Shown: positions 35,616 through 47,040, numbered from the stretch's first letter. The stretch: 64,000 bases of DNA from Pararhizobium capsulatum DSM 1112 (GCF_030814475.1 NZ_JAUSVF010000001.1:1881001-1945000); one strand, 5' to 3'. The notes: a model not told the origin generated them from the sequence alone. Program-made: numbers and translations.

Positions 35616-36029
35616 TCATCGCGTTGCCGCTCGCTCCAGCTTCTCGATGCAATCGCGCACGCTGTCTGGTGCGGGTAGCGCCGTGATTTCAGCGGCGGTG
35701 AACCAGCCGAGCGAAAGCGCGTCGTCGCCGGCGACCGCGATCGTCTGCGAATCAGCTTCAACCCTGAATACCGAAAGGAAAAAATGGCGGGTATCGGGAC
35801 GGTCAGCCTCGCGTGGCGGCAGATCGTAGGTGGCAAACAGGGTTGCATTGCGCGCTTCAATGCCGGTTTCCTCTTGGAATTCTCGCAGCGCCGTCTCCGC
35901 GGGTGTTTCACCCGGCTCCGCCCGCCCACCGGGAAAAGCATACATGTCGGCCGAGGGCGGATTGGCGCGCCGCACGAGCAGGTAGCGGCCATCGCGTTCG
36001 AGAATGGCTGAAGAGGCAAGCTGGAGCAT
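35616..36029 (-). CDS. Nudix hydrolase
   Basis: The product has 137 residues from ATG 36029 (MLQLASSAILERDGRYLLVR). The complete Nudix box begins GGRAEPGETPAETALREFQE and continues ETGI, about residues 34-57, with all metal-binding glutamates. It hydrolyses a nucleoside diphosphate-linked substrate in the cytosol, possibly an oxidised nucleotide or ADP-ribose; the substrate cannot be decided. It is divergent from the SRAP gene, 86 bases apart. Confidence 0.88.
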   Translation of the reverse strand: MLQLASSAILERDGRYLLVRRANPPSADMYAFPGGRAEPGETPAETALREFQEETGIEARNATLFATYDLPPREADRPDTRHFFLSVFRVEADSQTIAVAGDDALSLGWFTAAEITALPAPDSVRDCIEKLERAATR

Positions 36030-36115
36030 GGACAAACTCGATATGCAACCGGAAGAATCGCCCGCCAATTGGCGAAGACATTGACCCAGCATAGGTGAAG
36101 TGCCATCTGAATGCC

Positions 36116-36883
36116 ATGTGTGGACGGTTTTCACTGACGGCCGCGGCCAAGGATCTCGCCGAGTTCTTTGCTCTCATGGAGGCAGAGGATTTTCCGGCGC
36201 GCTACAACATTGCGCCGACGCAACCGATCCTCGTCGTCATGACGGGAGACCGCCAGAACCCTGGCATCAACCTGCCGGACCGGAAAGCAATCCTCGTGCG
36301 TTGGGGTCTGACGCCGTCCTGGGTCAAGGATCCCAGAGATTTTCCACTGCTGATCAATGCCCGCTCGGAAACAGCCGCCGGCAAGGCTTCGTTCAAGACG
36401 GCCATGCGCCATCGCCGTGTCCTCATCCCGGCATCGGGCTTCTACGAGTGGCATCGCCCCGCCAAGGAGACCGGCGAGCCATCCCAGGCTTACTGGATCC
36501 GGCCGAAAAATGGCGGCATCGTCGCCTTTGCCGGCCTGATGGAAACCTGGTCTTCGGCAGATGGTTCGGAAGTCGATACGGGCGCGATCCTGACAGTCGC
36601 GGCCAATGCCGCGATCGCGCCTATCCACGATCGCATGCCCGTCGTCATCAAGCCGGAGGATTTTTCCCGTTGGCTGGACTGCAAGACGCAGGAGCCTCGA
36701 CATGTTGCCGATCTCATGCACCCCATCGAGGACGATTATTTCGAGGCGATCGCCGTTTCGGATCGGGTGAACAAGGTTGCCAACATGGGGCCGGACCTCC
36801 AGACACCCGTTGAGCCCAGGCAGCGGCTCAAGGAGCCGCCAAAACCGTTACCGAAACCGAGCGATCAGCTCTCGCTGTTTTAA
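36116..36883 (+). CDS. SRAP/YedK abasic-site shielding protein
   Basis: The product has 255 residues from ATG 36116. I choose this start because the second residue must be Cys (MCGRFSLTA), which forms the thiazolidine crosslink with abasic sites in single-stranded DNA after Met removal. Other catalytic residues: Asn in YNIAPTQP, Glu in GFYEWHRP and His in PIHDRMPV. It protects abasic sites at replication forks. Its stop overlaps the convergent small basic gene by four bases. Confidence 0.92.
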   Translation: MCGRFSLTAAAKDLAEFFALMEAEDFPARYNIAPTQPILVVMTGDRQNPGINLPDRKAILVRWGLTPSWVKDPRDFPLLINARSETAAGKASFKTAMRHRRVLIPASGFYEWHRPAKETGEPSQAYWIRPKNGGIVAFAGLMETWSSADGSEVDTGAILTVAANAAIAPIHDRMPVVIKPEDFSRWLDCKTQEPRHVADLMHPIEDDYFEAIAVSDRVNKVANMGPDLQTPVEPRQRLKEPPKPLPKPSDQLSLF

Positions 36884-37023
36884 ACCGTCTGCGGCTTCTT
36901 CTTCGGCTTGGGCTTCAGCTGAAGGGCTGCCGCCAGAACGGCCTTGAGGCCGAGAGGGCGGTACTGTTCGACAAGATTGGCGGTCGGGCGTTTTTCCGCC
37001 TTGTCGCTCTTCTTTACGGTCAT
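36880..37023 (-). CDS. 47-residue basic protein
   Basis: This short gene has ATG 37023, preceded at proper distance by CAAGGAGAG, and TAA at 36880-36882. The product has 47 residues: MTVKKSDKAEKRPTANLVEQ, then YRPLGLKAVLAAALQLKPKP and a lysine-rich tail (KKKPQTV). It has about eleven lysines and a central amphipathic helix, so it may bind nucleic acid or a ribosome-associated partner. The strong ribosome-binding site and codon use support it. Its stop codon overlaps the SRAP gene stop (TTTTAA read both ways), a tail-to-tail arrangement. Confidence 0.7.
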   Translation of the reverse strand: MTVKKSDKAEKRPTANLVEQYRPLGLKAVLAAALQLKPKPKKKPQTV

Positions 37024-37432
37024 TTCAAACTCTCCTTGAGATATGTCCCTAGTCCCGAACGTCTCGCTCCATGTTTCCCACGGATGCGCCGTCCTTATTG
37101 TTTCAAAGGAAACAGGCTACTTTGTGCGTGTCCCCGCAGGCCCGATTCCTCAGTTGGTGCGGCGCCCTTTGCCGTTCCAATCATGACAAAACGATGACGA
37201 ATTGGAAGTCAATCCACCATATGATGCTTGAGCTGGCCTGACCTCTTGACCGAATGCCTTTCAGGCGCGATAAAGCTGCCCATGAAAACGGTTATCTGCA
37301 TTCTCTGCGGGATTATTATTCGCTAGCTCCCCAGCTGGCCCGTCCGTTTTCGTCTCCTGAAATCCAAGATGACAACGCGAAGGCCAGCGCGAGCGAACGC
37401 GTACCTTGCAGCATGCACATGGGAGACTTGGA
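37024..37432. other. Divergent intergenic region
   Basis: This 409-base region between the small basic gene and cysS holds no supported gene. It has a dyad TGTTTC-AAAG-GAAACA near 37099-37114 that could bind a regulator, and the promoters of the two divergent genes. No T-box or riboswitch pattern was recognised before cysS. Confidence 0.35.
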
Positions 37433-38887
37433 ATGGCCGGAAAGCCGACGCTGAAATTGTACAATACGCTCACGCGCGAGAAGGCGGATTTTACGCCGAT
37501 CGACGACCAGAATGTGCGTATGTATGTCTGCGGCCCGACCGTCTACGATTTCGCCCATATCGGCAATGCCCGTCCGGTCATCGTCTTCGATGTGCTGAAC
37601 CGCTTGCTTCGCCATATCTATGGCAAGGATCACGTCACCTATGTCCGCAACATCACCGACGTTGACGACAAGATCAACGCGCGTGCCCTGCGCGACTTTC
37701 CCGGTCTTCCGCTGAACGACGCCATCCGGCGTGTTACCGAGAAGACCGAGACGCAGTTTATCGAGGATTCAAAGGCGCTCGGCTGTGTTGACCCCGACGT
37801 CCAGCCGCGTGCGACGGAAAACATCGTGCAGATGGTCGATATCATCCAGAAGTTGATCGACAAGGGCCATGCCTATGTCGCGACCGGCTCCGAGGGCAAG
37901 GAAGTGCTGTTTTCGACCGGCTCGATGGCGGATTATGGCGCGCTCTCCAAGCGCAAGCTGGAAGACCAGCAGGCGGGCGCCCGCGTGGCCGTCGAGGCCC
38001 ACAAGCACAATCCCGCCGATTTCGTCCTCTGGAAAGAATCGGCCGGGAACGAGCCGGGCTGGGCCGCCGAGTTCACCGTCGAAGGTGTCAAGCAACCGAT
38101 CTTCGGCCGTCCGGGCTGGCATATCGAGTGCTCGGCCATGAGTGGTCGCTACCTCGGCGATGTCTTCGATATCCATGGCGGCGGGCTCGACCTCATCTTC
38201 CCGCATCATGAGAACGAGATCGCCCAGTCGCGCTGCGCCCACGGCACGGATGTCATGGCCAATGTCTGGATGCACAACGGCTTCCTGCAGGTCGAAGGCC
38301 GCAAGATGTCGAAGTCGGAAGGCAACTTCGTCACCATCGTGGACCTCCTGCACAGCGACGTCTTCGGCGGCCGCAAATGGCCGGGCGAGGTGCTGCGGCT
38401 GGCCATGCTGATGACGCACTATCGCGAGCCGATCGACTTTTCGGTCAAACGGCTTGAGGAGGCGGAGCGCATCCTGAAGCGTTGGAATATAGTCGCGGAA
38501 CAGCACGATCCGGCGATAAAGGTGGAGCTGGATGACGAGATCCTCGTCGCTCTTTGCGATGACCTCGATATGTCGAAGGTCGTGGCGCGGTTGCACGTCC
38601 TCACGAAAGAGTCGGAGGATTTTACCGAAGGTCTTGCGGCAAGTCTTAAATTCCTTGGCCTCTGGTTCCCGTCGACCGCGTGGCGCAAGGATGAGCCGGC
38701 TCTCCAGGACGATATCAAGGCGGCAATTGACGCCCTGGTGGCCATGCGTCTCGAAATGCTGAAAGCCAAGAATTTTGCCGAGGCCGACAAAATTCGGGAC
38801 CAGCTCGTGGCTCAGGGCATCCAGCTCAAGGACGGCAAGGACCCCGCGACCGGCGAGCGCATAACCACCTGGGAGGTGAAGCGATGA
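37433..38887 (+). CDS. cysS: Cysteinyl-tRNA synthetase
   Basis: The product has 484 residues from ATG 37433 with GGGAG upstream. It attaches cysteine to tRNA-Cys. Class I signatures: HIGN at residues 42-45 and KMSKS at 291-295. Zinc ligands include Cys33 ([10 protein letters not shown]) and the IECSAMS and HHENE segments. The length is usual for the family. The vapBC module starts 58 bases after its stop. Confidence 0.97.
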   Translation: MAGKPTLKLYNTLTREKADFTPIDDQNVRMYVCGPTVYDFAHIGNARPVIVFDVLNRLLRHIYGKDHVTYVRNITDVDDKINARALRDFPGLPLNDAIRRVTEKTETQFIEDSKALGCVDPDVQPRATENIVQMVDIIQKLIDKGHAYVATGSEGKEVLFSTGSMADYGALSKRKLEDQQAGARVAVEAHKHNPADFVLWKESAGNEPGWAAEFTVEGVKQPIFGRPGWHIECSAMSGRYLGDVFDIHGGGLDLIFPHHENEIAQSRCAHGTDVMANVWMHNGFLQVEGRKMSKSEGNFVTIVDLLHSDVFGGRKWPGEVLRLAMLMTHYREPIDFSVKRLEEAERILKRWNIVAEQHDPAIKVELDDEILVALCDDLDMSKVVARLHVLTKESEDFTEGLAASLKFLGLWFPSTAWRKDEPALQDDIKAAIDALVAMRLEMLKAKNFAEADKIRDQLVAQGIQLKDGKDPATGERITTWEVKR

Positions 38888-38913
38888 TCGACTTGTTTAG
38901 AGTCCGTTGTCGG

Positions 38914-38931
38914 CATATGCTTAGGCATATG
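38914..38931. promoter_or_regulatory. Palindromic operator of vapBC
   Basis: CATATGC (38914-38920) and GCATATG (38925-38931) form a perfect 7-bp inverted repeat around TTAG, 15 bases before the antitoxin start. VapB antitoxins commonly bind such dyads to repress their own operon; this role is inferred. Confidence 0.65.
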
Positions 38932-38945
38932 TCTGGGAGATGACT

Positions 38946-39188
38946 ATGGGCGCCGAGCGGCATGTGAAACTTTTTCGTAATGGCCGGAACCAGGCCGTGC
39001 GTATCCCGGTCGAGTTCGAACTGCCGGGCGACGAAGCCATCATGCGCCGCGAAGGCGATCGTCTGATCATCGAGCCTGCCGTGCAAAAGACGAATTTGCT
39101 CGAATGGCTGCAGTCGTTGGAGCCGCTGGACGAGGAGTTTCCCGAGCTTGACGAGAGGGGACCTCCGCCGAAGGATTTCGAGCTTTGA
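38946..39188 (+). CDS. vapB: VapB-type antitoxin
   Basis: The product has 80 residues from ATG 38946, which has GGGAG at ideal spacing (ATG 38940 adds two residues). The N-terminal AbrB/SpoVT-like DNA-binding half (HVKLFRNGRNQAVRIPVEF, EGDRLIIEP) is followed by an acidic C-terminal tail (LEPLDEEFPELDERGPPPKD) that wraps the toxin. It forms a complex with the PIN toxin encoded next and represses the operon. The stop codon overlaps the toxin start. Confidence 0.9.
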   Translation: MGAERHVKLFRNGRNQAVRIPVEFELPGDEAIMRREGDRLIIEPAVQKTNLLEWLQSLEPLDEEFPELDERGPPPKDFEL

Positions 39189-39634
39189 GCAGTCTTGTCT
39201 ACATGCTCGACACCAACATTCTGTCGGACGCCATCAAGGATCCGTTCGGCAGGACGAGGCGTTACATGGAGCGCTTCAACGACGGCGTGATCTGCATCAG
39301 CGCAATTGTTGCTTCGGAAATGCGCTATGGCATCCGCAAGAAGGTCTCGCCCCGCCTCACAGAGCGCGTCGAGCAGACCTTGTCCCGCATACCTGTGCTT
39401 CCCTATGACGATCAGGCGTCCCGAAGCTACGGCATGATCCGTAACGACCTTGAGCGGCAAGGGCAGCCGATCGGTTGGGCCGATCTCTTCATCGCGGCTC
39501 ACGCATTGTCTCTGGGCCTGACACTCGTCACGAACAACACGCGTGAATTTTCACGGGTGGAAAATCTCAAAATAGAGAATTGGCTGGCCGATGATGCCAC
39601 GGGCATCAAAGTTCCTGAGGAGGACTTGAAATGA
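39185..39634 (+). CDS. vapC: VapC-type PIN-domain toxin
   Basis: The product has 149 residues if TTG 39185 is used (overlapping the antitoxin stop); ATG 39203 would remove six. PIN-domain ribonuclease: catalytic Asp9 in YMLDTNILSD, Glu in VASEMRYG, Asp in GWADLFIAAHA and the VTNNTREF segment. It is about 15 residues longer at the C terminus than common VapC. It cleaves RNA, often initiator tRNA, when freed from VapB. Its stop overlaps the VOC gene start (ATGA). Confidence 0.9.
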   Translation: MSSLVYMLDTNILSDAIKDPFGRTRRYMERFNDGVICISAIVASEMRYGIRKKVSPRLTERVEQTLSRIPVLPYDDQASRSYGMIRNDLERQGQPIGWADLFIAAHALSLGLTLVTNNTREFSRVENLKIENWLADDATGIKVPEEDLK

Positions 39635-40014
39635 TCGATCATACGGGCATTGCCGTTGCCGACTTTGATAAGGCAAAGAACTTCTATGACGCGACCATGG
39701 GTGCGCTCGGCGCCTCGCTGATGATGACGGTGCCGAAGGAATATACCGGCGGCCTGAATGTCGTCGGCTACGGCCGTGATCATCCGAGCTACTGGCTGCG
39801 GGAAGGTGGAGAGCCCGGTCCCGGTCGCCATATAGCCTTCACAGCCTCCAACCGCGCGATGGTCGATGCCTTCTATGCGGCGGCCATGGCGGCCGGCGGT
39901 CGTGACAATGGCGCGCCGGGCCTCCGACCCCATTACCATCTCAACTACTACGGTGCCTTTGTCTTCGATCCGGACGGCAACAATATCGAAGCCGTCTGCC
40001 ACAGGCCGGAATAG
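39631..40014 (+). CDS. VOC/glyoxalase-like protein
   Basis: The product has 127 residues, starting at ATG 39631, which overlaps the vapC stop by four bases. It has the vicinal-oxygen-chelate fold: DHTGIAVADFDKAKNFYDAT at the N terminus and the metal-ligand Glu in FDPDGNNIEAVCH at the C terminus, with the second His near GRHIAFTAS. Family members include glyoxalase I and antibiotic-resistance proteins. The three GFA genes after it suggest thiol-aldehyde chemistry, but that is inference. Confidence 0.85.
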   Translation: MIDHTGIAVADFDKAKNFYDATMGALGASLMMTVPKEYTGGLNVVGYGRDHPSYWLREGGEPGPGRHIAFTASNRAMVDAFYAAAMAAGGRDNGAPGLRPHYHLNYYGAFVFDPDGNNIEAVCHRPE

Positions 40015-40027
40015 GAAGGGTGCTGCC

Positions 40028-40515
40028 ATGAGCCCAGACGAAACGCCCTGCTATACCGGTGGCTGCCAGTGTGGGGCCGTGCGGTTCCGTGTCGCCGGAC
40101 AGTTGGGCGAAGCGTCGATCTGCCACTGTCGCATGTGCCAGAAGGCCTTTGGCGCCTATTACGCACCGCTTGTTTCCACGCGTGGCGCCGAACTCGTCTG
40201 GACGCGGGGAGAACCGAAGCGGTTCCGTTCGTCCAATTTTGTTCTGCGCGGCTTCTGTGCCGATTGCGGCACACCGCTGACGTTCGAGGCGCCGGACGGT
40301 GTGGCACTCGCCTTGGGTGCCTTTGACGACCCATCGCTGGCTCCGCCAACGGTGCAGTTCGGCGTCGAAGCAAAGATCGATTTCGTCGATAGGCTGCACG
40401 CTCTGCCCGCCCAGAATACGGAAGACGATCTGGAGGGCGCACCCTATCTCTCCTCTCTGGTCTCTTATCAACACCCCGACCATGACACGGCCGAATGGCC
40501 GCCGGAGGCGCTGTC

Positions 40516-40519
<4 letters not shown>
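40028..40519 (+). CDS. GFA-family protein, copy 1
   Basis: The product has 163 residues from ATG 40028. It is a GFA (glutathione-dependent formaldehyde-activating, DUF636) domain protein: zinc cysteines in [10 protein letters not shown] (C13, C15), [12 protein letters not shown] (C32, C34, C37) and FCADCGTPL. The best-known member binds glutathione and forms S-hydroxymethylglutathione, but many members are uncharacterised. The stop overlaps the next GFA start (ATGA). Confidence 0.88.
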
Positions 40520-42436
<1,917 letters not shown>

Positions 42437-42445
42437 AGGGCAACA

Positions 42446-42618
42446 GCCCCTCATCCGACCCCTCTTTCAGACCAAAGGGGCGGCCACCTTCTCCCCGCAT
42501 GCGGGGAGAAGGGACAAGCGGCGATATCTGTCGTCCAATTGAATGTGGTCGCGGAAGCAGGCGGCAACCCCGATCGTTCCCTCTCCCCGCAGGCGGGAGA
42601 GGGCTAGGGTGAGGGGCA
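42446..42618. repeat. RIME-like palindromic repeat
   Basis: The outer arms CAGCCCCTCATCCGACCCCT and AGGGCTAGGGTGAGGGGC are partly complementary; inside lies the perfect 26-base palindrome CCTTCTCCCCGCATGCGGGG plus AGAAGG (42487-42512). A second hairpin CTCTCCCCGCAGGCGGGAGAG lies near 42580. It belongs to the same family as 26464-26602 and lies between pip and cimA. Confidence 0.8.
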
Positions 42619-42653
42619 ATTTTTGAAGTACAAAGTTCCTTGGAGGGAACACC

Positions 42654-44276
42654 ATGAAATCGGCTCTTGAACGCATCTACCTCTTCGACACCACGCTCCG
42701 TGACGGTCAGCAGACCCCCGGCATCGATTTTTCCGTCGAGGACAAGATTGCGATTGCAACACTGCTGGATGATTTCGGCGTCGATTATGTCGAGGGCGGC
42801 TATCCCGGCGCAAACCCGACCGATACCGAATTCTTCAAGAAGCGCCGCACGAACCGAGCCCATTTTGTCGCCTTCGGCATGACGAAGCGGGCCGGCGTTT
42901 CGGCCTCCAACGATCCCGGCCTCAACGCCCTGCTTCAGGCCAACAGCGACGCTATCTGTCTTGTTGCCAAGAGTTGGGACTATCATGTGAAGGTCGCGCT
43001 CGGCTGTTCCAACGAGGAAAATCTGGTTGCGATCCGGGAATCCGTCCAGGCTGTGGTCAAGAGCGGCCGGGAGGCGATGATCGACTGCGAGCATTTCTTC
43101 GACGGCTACAAGGCCAACCCCGAATACGCGCTCGCCTGCGCCACGACGGCCTATGAAGCCGGCGCCCGCTGGGTCGTGCTCTGTGACACCAATGGCGGCA
43201 CCCAGCCCCCGGAAATCCGCGACATTGTTTCCTCTGTCATCGCCGCGGGCGTGCCAGGCAGCCATCTCGGTATCCATGCCCATAACGACACCGGCCAGGC
43301 CGTCGCCAATTCTTTGGCCGCGGTTGAGGCAGGCGTGCGCCAGATCCAGGGCACGCTGAACGGCATCGGCGAGCGCTGCGGTAACGCCAACCTGATAACA
43401 CTCATCCCGACACTGGCGCTGAAGGAGACCTACTCCACCCGCTTTGAAACCGGCATAGACGCGGAAAAGCTGCAGGAGTTGACGCAGCTTTCCCACGCCT
43501 TCGACGAGTTGCTCAACCGCTCGCCGGATCACCAGATGCCCTATGTCGGCGCCTCCGCCTTCGCCACCAAGGCCGGCATCCATGCGTCCGCTCTCCTCAA
43601 GGACCCGCGTACCTATGAGCATGTGACGCCGGAAAGCGTCGGCAACCTGCGCAAGGTCATGGTGTCCGACCAGGGCGGCAAGGCCAATTTCATCAACGCC
43701 CTGAAACGGCGCGGCATCACGCTTTCCAAGGATGATCCGAAACTCGACAAGCTGATCGCCATCGTCAAGGAGCGTGAGGCAACCGGCTACGCTTACGAGG
43801 GGGCGGATGCGAGCTTCGCCATCCTCGCCCAGCGGACGTTGAGTTCCGTCCCGGATTTCTTCCGTGTCGAGAGCTTCCGCGTGATGGTCGAGCGCCGCTT
43901 CGATGCCAATGGCAATCTGAAGACGGTGTCTGAAGCCGTGGTGCGCGTATCGATCGAAGGGGAGAGCACGATGTCGGTCGCCGAAGGCCACGGCCCTGTC
44001 AACGCGCTCGATCTGGCCTTGCGCAAGGATCTCGGCAAGTACCAGTCGGAAATAGAGGATCTGGAACTGGTGGACTACAAGGTCCGTATCCTCAACGGCG
44101 GCACGGAGGCCATCACCCGCGTCCTGATTGAATCCGTCGATGGCACCGGCGCTCGCTGGTGGACGGTCGGCGTCTCCGACAACATCATCGATGCCTCGTT
44201 CCAGGCGCTGATGGATTCGGTCGTCTATAAGCTGCTGAAGAACCGCAACCATCAGGGGCTGGTCGCTGCGGAGTAG
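42654..44276 (+). CDS. cimA: (R)-citramalate synthase
   Basis: The product has 540 residues. It has a HMGL-like TIM barrel (about 1-280) with DTTLRDGQQTPGIDFSVEDK and the HAHNDTG metal-binding motif (GIHAHNDTGQAVANSL), and a C-terminal LeuA dimerisation/regulatory domain (about 390-530). It condenses pyruvate and acetyl-CoA to citramalate, entering an alternative isoleucine route. A strong GGAGGGAACACC site precedes the ATG. It lies between two repeat elements with no other biosynthetic genes adjacent. Confidence 0.92.
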   Translation: MKSALERIYLFDTTLRDGQQTPGIDFSVEDKIAIATLLDDFGVDYVEGGYPGANPTDTEFFKKRRTNRAHFVAFGMTKRAGVSASNDPGLNALLQANSDAICLVAKSWDYHVKVALGCSNEENLVAIRESVQAVVKSGREAMIDCEHFFDGYKANPEYALACATTAYEAGARWVVLCDTNGGTQPPEIRDIVSSVIAAGVPGSHLGIHAHNDTGQAVANSLAAVEAGVRQIQGTLNGIGERCGNANLITLIPTLALKETYSTRFETGIDAEKLQELTQLSHAFDELLNRSPDHQMPYVGASAFATKAGIHASALLKDPRTYEHVTPESVGNLRKVMVSDQGGKANFINALKRRGITLSKDDPKLDKLIAIVKEREATGYAYEGADASFAILAQRTLSSVPDFFRVESFRVMVERRFDANGNLKTVSEAVVRVSIEGESTMSVAEGHGPVNALDLALRKDLGKYQSEIEDLELVDYKVRILNGGTEAITRVLIESVDGTGARWWTVGVSDNIIDASFQALMDSVVYKLLKNRNHQGLVAAE

Positions 44277-44327
44277 GGATCGAGACGGGGTCCCCTCGTG
44301 ATGATTTGGTGGGGGCTTTGCTTAGAT

Positions 44328-44424
44328 TTTGTCAGTGAAAAGTGGGAGCCGTTTTCCCGAAAAGACAAACGAAAACAAAAGAATCTAGAGGACTTCTGGT
44401 TCAAACCAAACCAGACATCCTCTA
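44328..44424. repeat. Rhizobial intergenic repeat, copy B
   Basis: Same family as 28292-28388: both share AAAAGTGG, GTTTTCCCGAAAAGACAAAC, AACAAAAGAATC and the terminal dyad, here imperfect (CTAGAGGA with TCCTCTAG as outermost arms). It lies just after cimA. Confidence 0.8.
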
Positions 44425-44431
44425 GATGATC

Positions 44432-44827
44432 TCAAGTTCCGGAAATCTGGGCTTCGATGGCCGCCTTGTCGATGATCGACGAGACGCGTCGGATTCTTCC
44501 TTCCTGAAACCCATAGAATACGTTTTCGGCAAAGGAGACCTTCCGGCCGCTGACCGGAAGGTCGAGAAAGTTTCCACGCGGTGTGCAGTCGAAAAGCAGC
44601 CGGCTTGCTATCGAGGGCGGATCAACGATCAGCAGTTCGATATAAAAATGCAGATCCGGGATTTCATCGAAGTCCTTCTCCAGCATCGAGCGATAGCCTG
44701 ACAGTCCGATCGAGCGGCCGTTATGGCTGACGTCTGCATGAACGAATTGATCGAGAGATGCCCATTCCTGCCGGTTCAGGCAGTCAATGTAAGCCCGGTA
44801 GAGAGTGGACAGCTCTTCTTTCAGCAT
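44432..44827 (-). CDS. SnoaL-like ester cyclase-type protein
   Basis: The product has 131 residues from ATG 44827 (GGGAGCGCTG before it). The fold is a cone-shaped alpha+beta barrel (NTF2/SnoaL-like): LYRAYIDCLNRQEWASLDQF, then VHADVSHNGRSIGLSGYRSM and DLHFYIELLIVDPPSIASRL. Members include polyketide cyclases, ester cyclases and many of unknown role. No catalytic residues can be named with confidence. It is just downstream of the nucleotidase gene on the same strand (25 bases). Confidence 0.75.
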   Translation of the reverse strand: MLKEELSTLYRAYIDCLNRQEWASLDQFVHADVSHNGRSIGLSGYRSMLEKDFDEIPDLHFYIELLIVDPPSIASRLLFDCTPRGNFLDLPVSGRKVSFAENVFYGFQEGRIRRVSSIIDKAAIEAQISGT

Positions 44828-44852
44828 CAGCGCGCTCCCGGCAGTCCGCGTC

Positions 44853-46838
44853 TCACAGCACCAGCCTGAACTTCGCAAACCCGTCCGCCCCATCGCCGGC
44901 ATCCTCGATCTTGACGCTCTTGACCTCGCCAATCAGTCCGCGTGCCTTCGGTCCGGTCTCGAAGATCGCTGTCGTGCCCGGCAGCGGCTTGAAGGTCCAG
45001 TTGCCGTCGGCGGAGGGGTTGATGGTTTTCTGCTCGTGAATATAGCGCACGATCACGTCGCGGTTGGTATCGGGGGCGGCGAAGACCACCTTGTCGGCCG
45101 CGATCTCCGGGAAGCTACCCCCGCCACCGGCGCGGTAGTTGTTGGAAGCGACGACGAATTTCCGTGCCGGATCAATCTGTTTTCCCTCGAACATGAGGTT
45201 CTGGATGCGGTTTGAGCCTGGGTTCACGGCCTTGCCATCGCCGTCGTATTTCGCCGGTTGCGACAGGTCGATCTCATAGGTCACGCCGTCGATGATGTCG
45301 AAATTATAGGAAGGAAAATCCGCATTGAGCAGGGGGGCGTCCTTCGCTCCGGCCTCGAGCGTGTTGAACATGCCGGCCGACATTTCCAGCCAGTTTTTCA
45401 CCTGCTCGCCGGTGATGACCACGGCCTGTACCGTATTAGGGTAGAGATAGAGATCGGCGACATTCTTGATGGCGATATCGCCGGCCGGCACATCCGTATA
45501 ATAATCCACGCCGCCGCGACCGCCTGCCTTGAAGGGAGCCGCTGCCGAAAGCACCGCCAGGTCCTTGTACGCGGTGTCCTTCAGCATCTCCTTGATATAC
45601 CAGGTCTGGGCGTTGGAGACGATCTGCACGGACGGATCGTCGGCCACCAGTGCGAAATAGGAATAGAGCGGCGCCGAGGTCTTGCCGACTGGAGTGCGCA
45701 CATAGGCAAGCGTCGCCTGATGTTCGGCTTCCGCTGCTGAAAGCACGTCGGCACGATCCACGACGTCGGCCACCACCTTCTTGTCCTCGCGGTGATAGAT
45801 CGGCCGCGCCTCGGTGGTGAAATCGACGATCTTCCAGCTGCTGCCATCCTTCTCCAGCAGCAGGTCGATCAGCCCGAGATGCGACCCCCAGAATCCGCCC
45901 ATGACGGCCGGCTTGCCGAGCAGCGTGCCCTTGACCGGATCGACGCCTTCCATGCCATCGAAACTTTTCGGGCCGGGGAAGACGAGATGCTGATGCCCGG
46001 TGAAGACGGCGTCGATACCTTCGACACCGGCGAGATAGAGCGAGGCGTTCTCCATCCTGTCGGATGGTCCCCCGCTGTCGATGCCGGAGTGGGAAAGCGC
46101 GATGATGATATCGACGCCGTCTTCCTTCATGACGGGCACCCAGGCCTTGGCCGCCTCGACGATATCGCGCGTCTGCGCCTTGCCTTCGAGGTTCTTGATG
46201 TCCCACACCATGATCTGCGGCGGCACGAAGCCGACAATGCCGATCTTCAGCGGGCTCGTCGCGCCGGAGCCGTCGGTGACCACCTTCTCGACAATCGTGT
46301 AGGGCTTGAAGAAAAGCTCGTCCTTCGTGGGGTCGGAGGCAAGCTGCCCCTTGGTCAGGTTGGCGCAGACATAAGGATAGTTGGCGCCGGCAAGCACCTT
46401 GTTCATGTAATCGAGGCCGTAGTTGAACTCGTGGTTGCCGAGCGTGCCGGCCTCATAGCCCAGAACGTTCATCGCCTTGATGATCGGGTGGACGTCGCCC
46501 TCCTTCATGCCATGCTGATAGGCCATGAAGTCGCCCATCGGATTGCCCTGCAGGAAGTCACCGTTGTCGACGAGCAGCGAATTTGTCGCCTCCGCGCGGA
46601 TCGCGTCGATGATCGAGGCGGTGCGGGCAAGGCCCATCGTGTCGTTCGGCTTGTCGCCGTAATAGTCGTAGGGAAAGACGTGGACATGGATGTCGGTCGT
46701 TTCCATGATCCTCAGATGCGCCTGATTGTTGGCGGCGCGGGCTGCAAAAGGATGCAGCATGATGAGACCGGATGTTGCGGCGAGCCCGCCAAGCAGTGAA
46801 CGACGGGTGATCGGGTGAGGTCCGAGACTGGCTGACAT
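44853..46838 (-). CDS. cpdB: Tat-exported CpdB-type nucleotidase
   Basis: The product has 661 residues from ATG 46838. It has a twin-arginine signal (TRRSLLGGLA, Arg12-Arg13; cleavage after ARA, about residue 35). The metallophosphatase domain (about 40-330) has METTDIHVHVFPYDYYGD, NSLLVDNGDFLQGNPMGD and GNHEFNYGLDY; the C-terminal 5'-nucleotidase domain (about 370-640) follows. It is a 2',3'-cyclic phosphodiesterase/3'-nucleotidase that scavenges nucleotides in the periplasm. The Tat signal suggests folding with metal before export. Confidence 0.9.
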   Translation of the reverse strand: MSASLGPHPITRRSLLGGLAATSGLIMLHPFAARAANNQAHLRIMETTDIHVHVFPYDYYGDKPNDTMGLARTASIIDAIRAEATNSLLVDNGDFLQGNPMGDFMAYQHGMKEGDVHPIIKAMNVLGYEAGTLGNHEFNYGLDYMNKVLAGANYPYVCANLTKGQLASDPTKDELFFKPYTIVEKVVTDGSGATSPLKIGIVGFVPPQIMVWDIKNLEGKAQTRDIVEAAKAWVPVMKEDGVDIIIALSHSGIDSGGPSDRMENASLYLAGVEGIDAVFTGHQHLVFPGPKSFDGMEGVDPVKGTLLGKPAVMGGFWGSHLGLIDLLLEKDGSSWKIVDFTTEARPIYHREDKKVVADVVDRADVLSAAEAEHQATLAYVRTPVGKTSAPLYSYFALVADDPSVQIVSNAQTWYIKEMLKDTAYKDLAVLSAAAPFKAGGRGGVDYYTDVPAGDIAIKNVADLYLYPNTVQAVVITGEQVKNWLEMSAGMFNTLEAGAKDAPLLNADFPSYNFDIIDGVTYEIDLSQPAKYDGDGKAVNPGSNRIQNLMFEGKQIDPARKFVVASNNYRAGGGGSFPEIAADKVVFAAPDTNRDVIVRYIHEQKTINPSADGNWTFKPLPGTTAIFETGPKARGLIGEVKSVKIEDAGDGADGFAKFRLVL

Positions 46839-47040
46839 CAGAATGCCCCTTCTTTTCCATTTGCCTGAACCGAGGGTAGTGCCGGTTTGTGTGGAAAGCA
46901 TGCCCCGAAATATGACGGTTTTTCGCCGCTGCCAGAGGTGTGTCAAACTTATTGCATCACGCTTCACTGAAATGAATTGGTCGCATCCCTGGCTTTGGGG
47001 TAGGACGGCGGCCAACAAGAAACATTCGGGATGAAACACC

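Noticed and set aside
37254..37432. Riboswitch or T-box before cysS
   Set aside because: No T-box sequence, specifier stem or antiterminator could be seen; alphaproteobacteria rarely use T-boxes.
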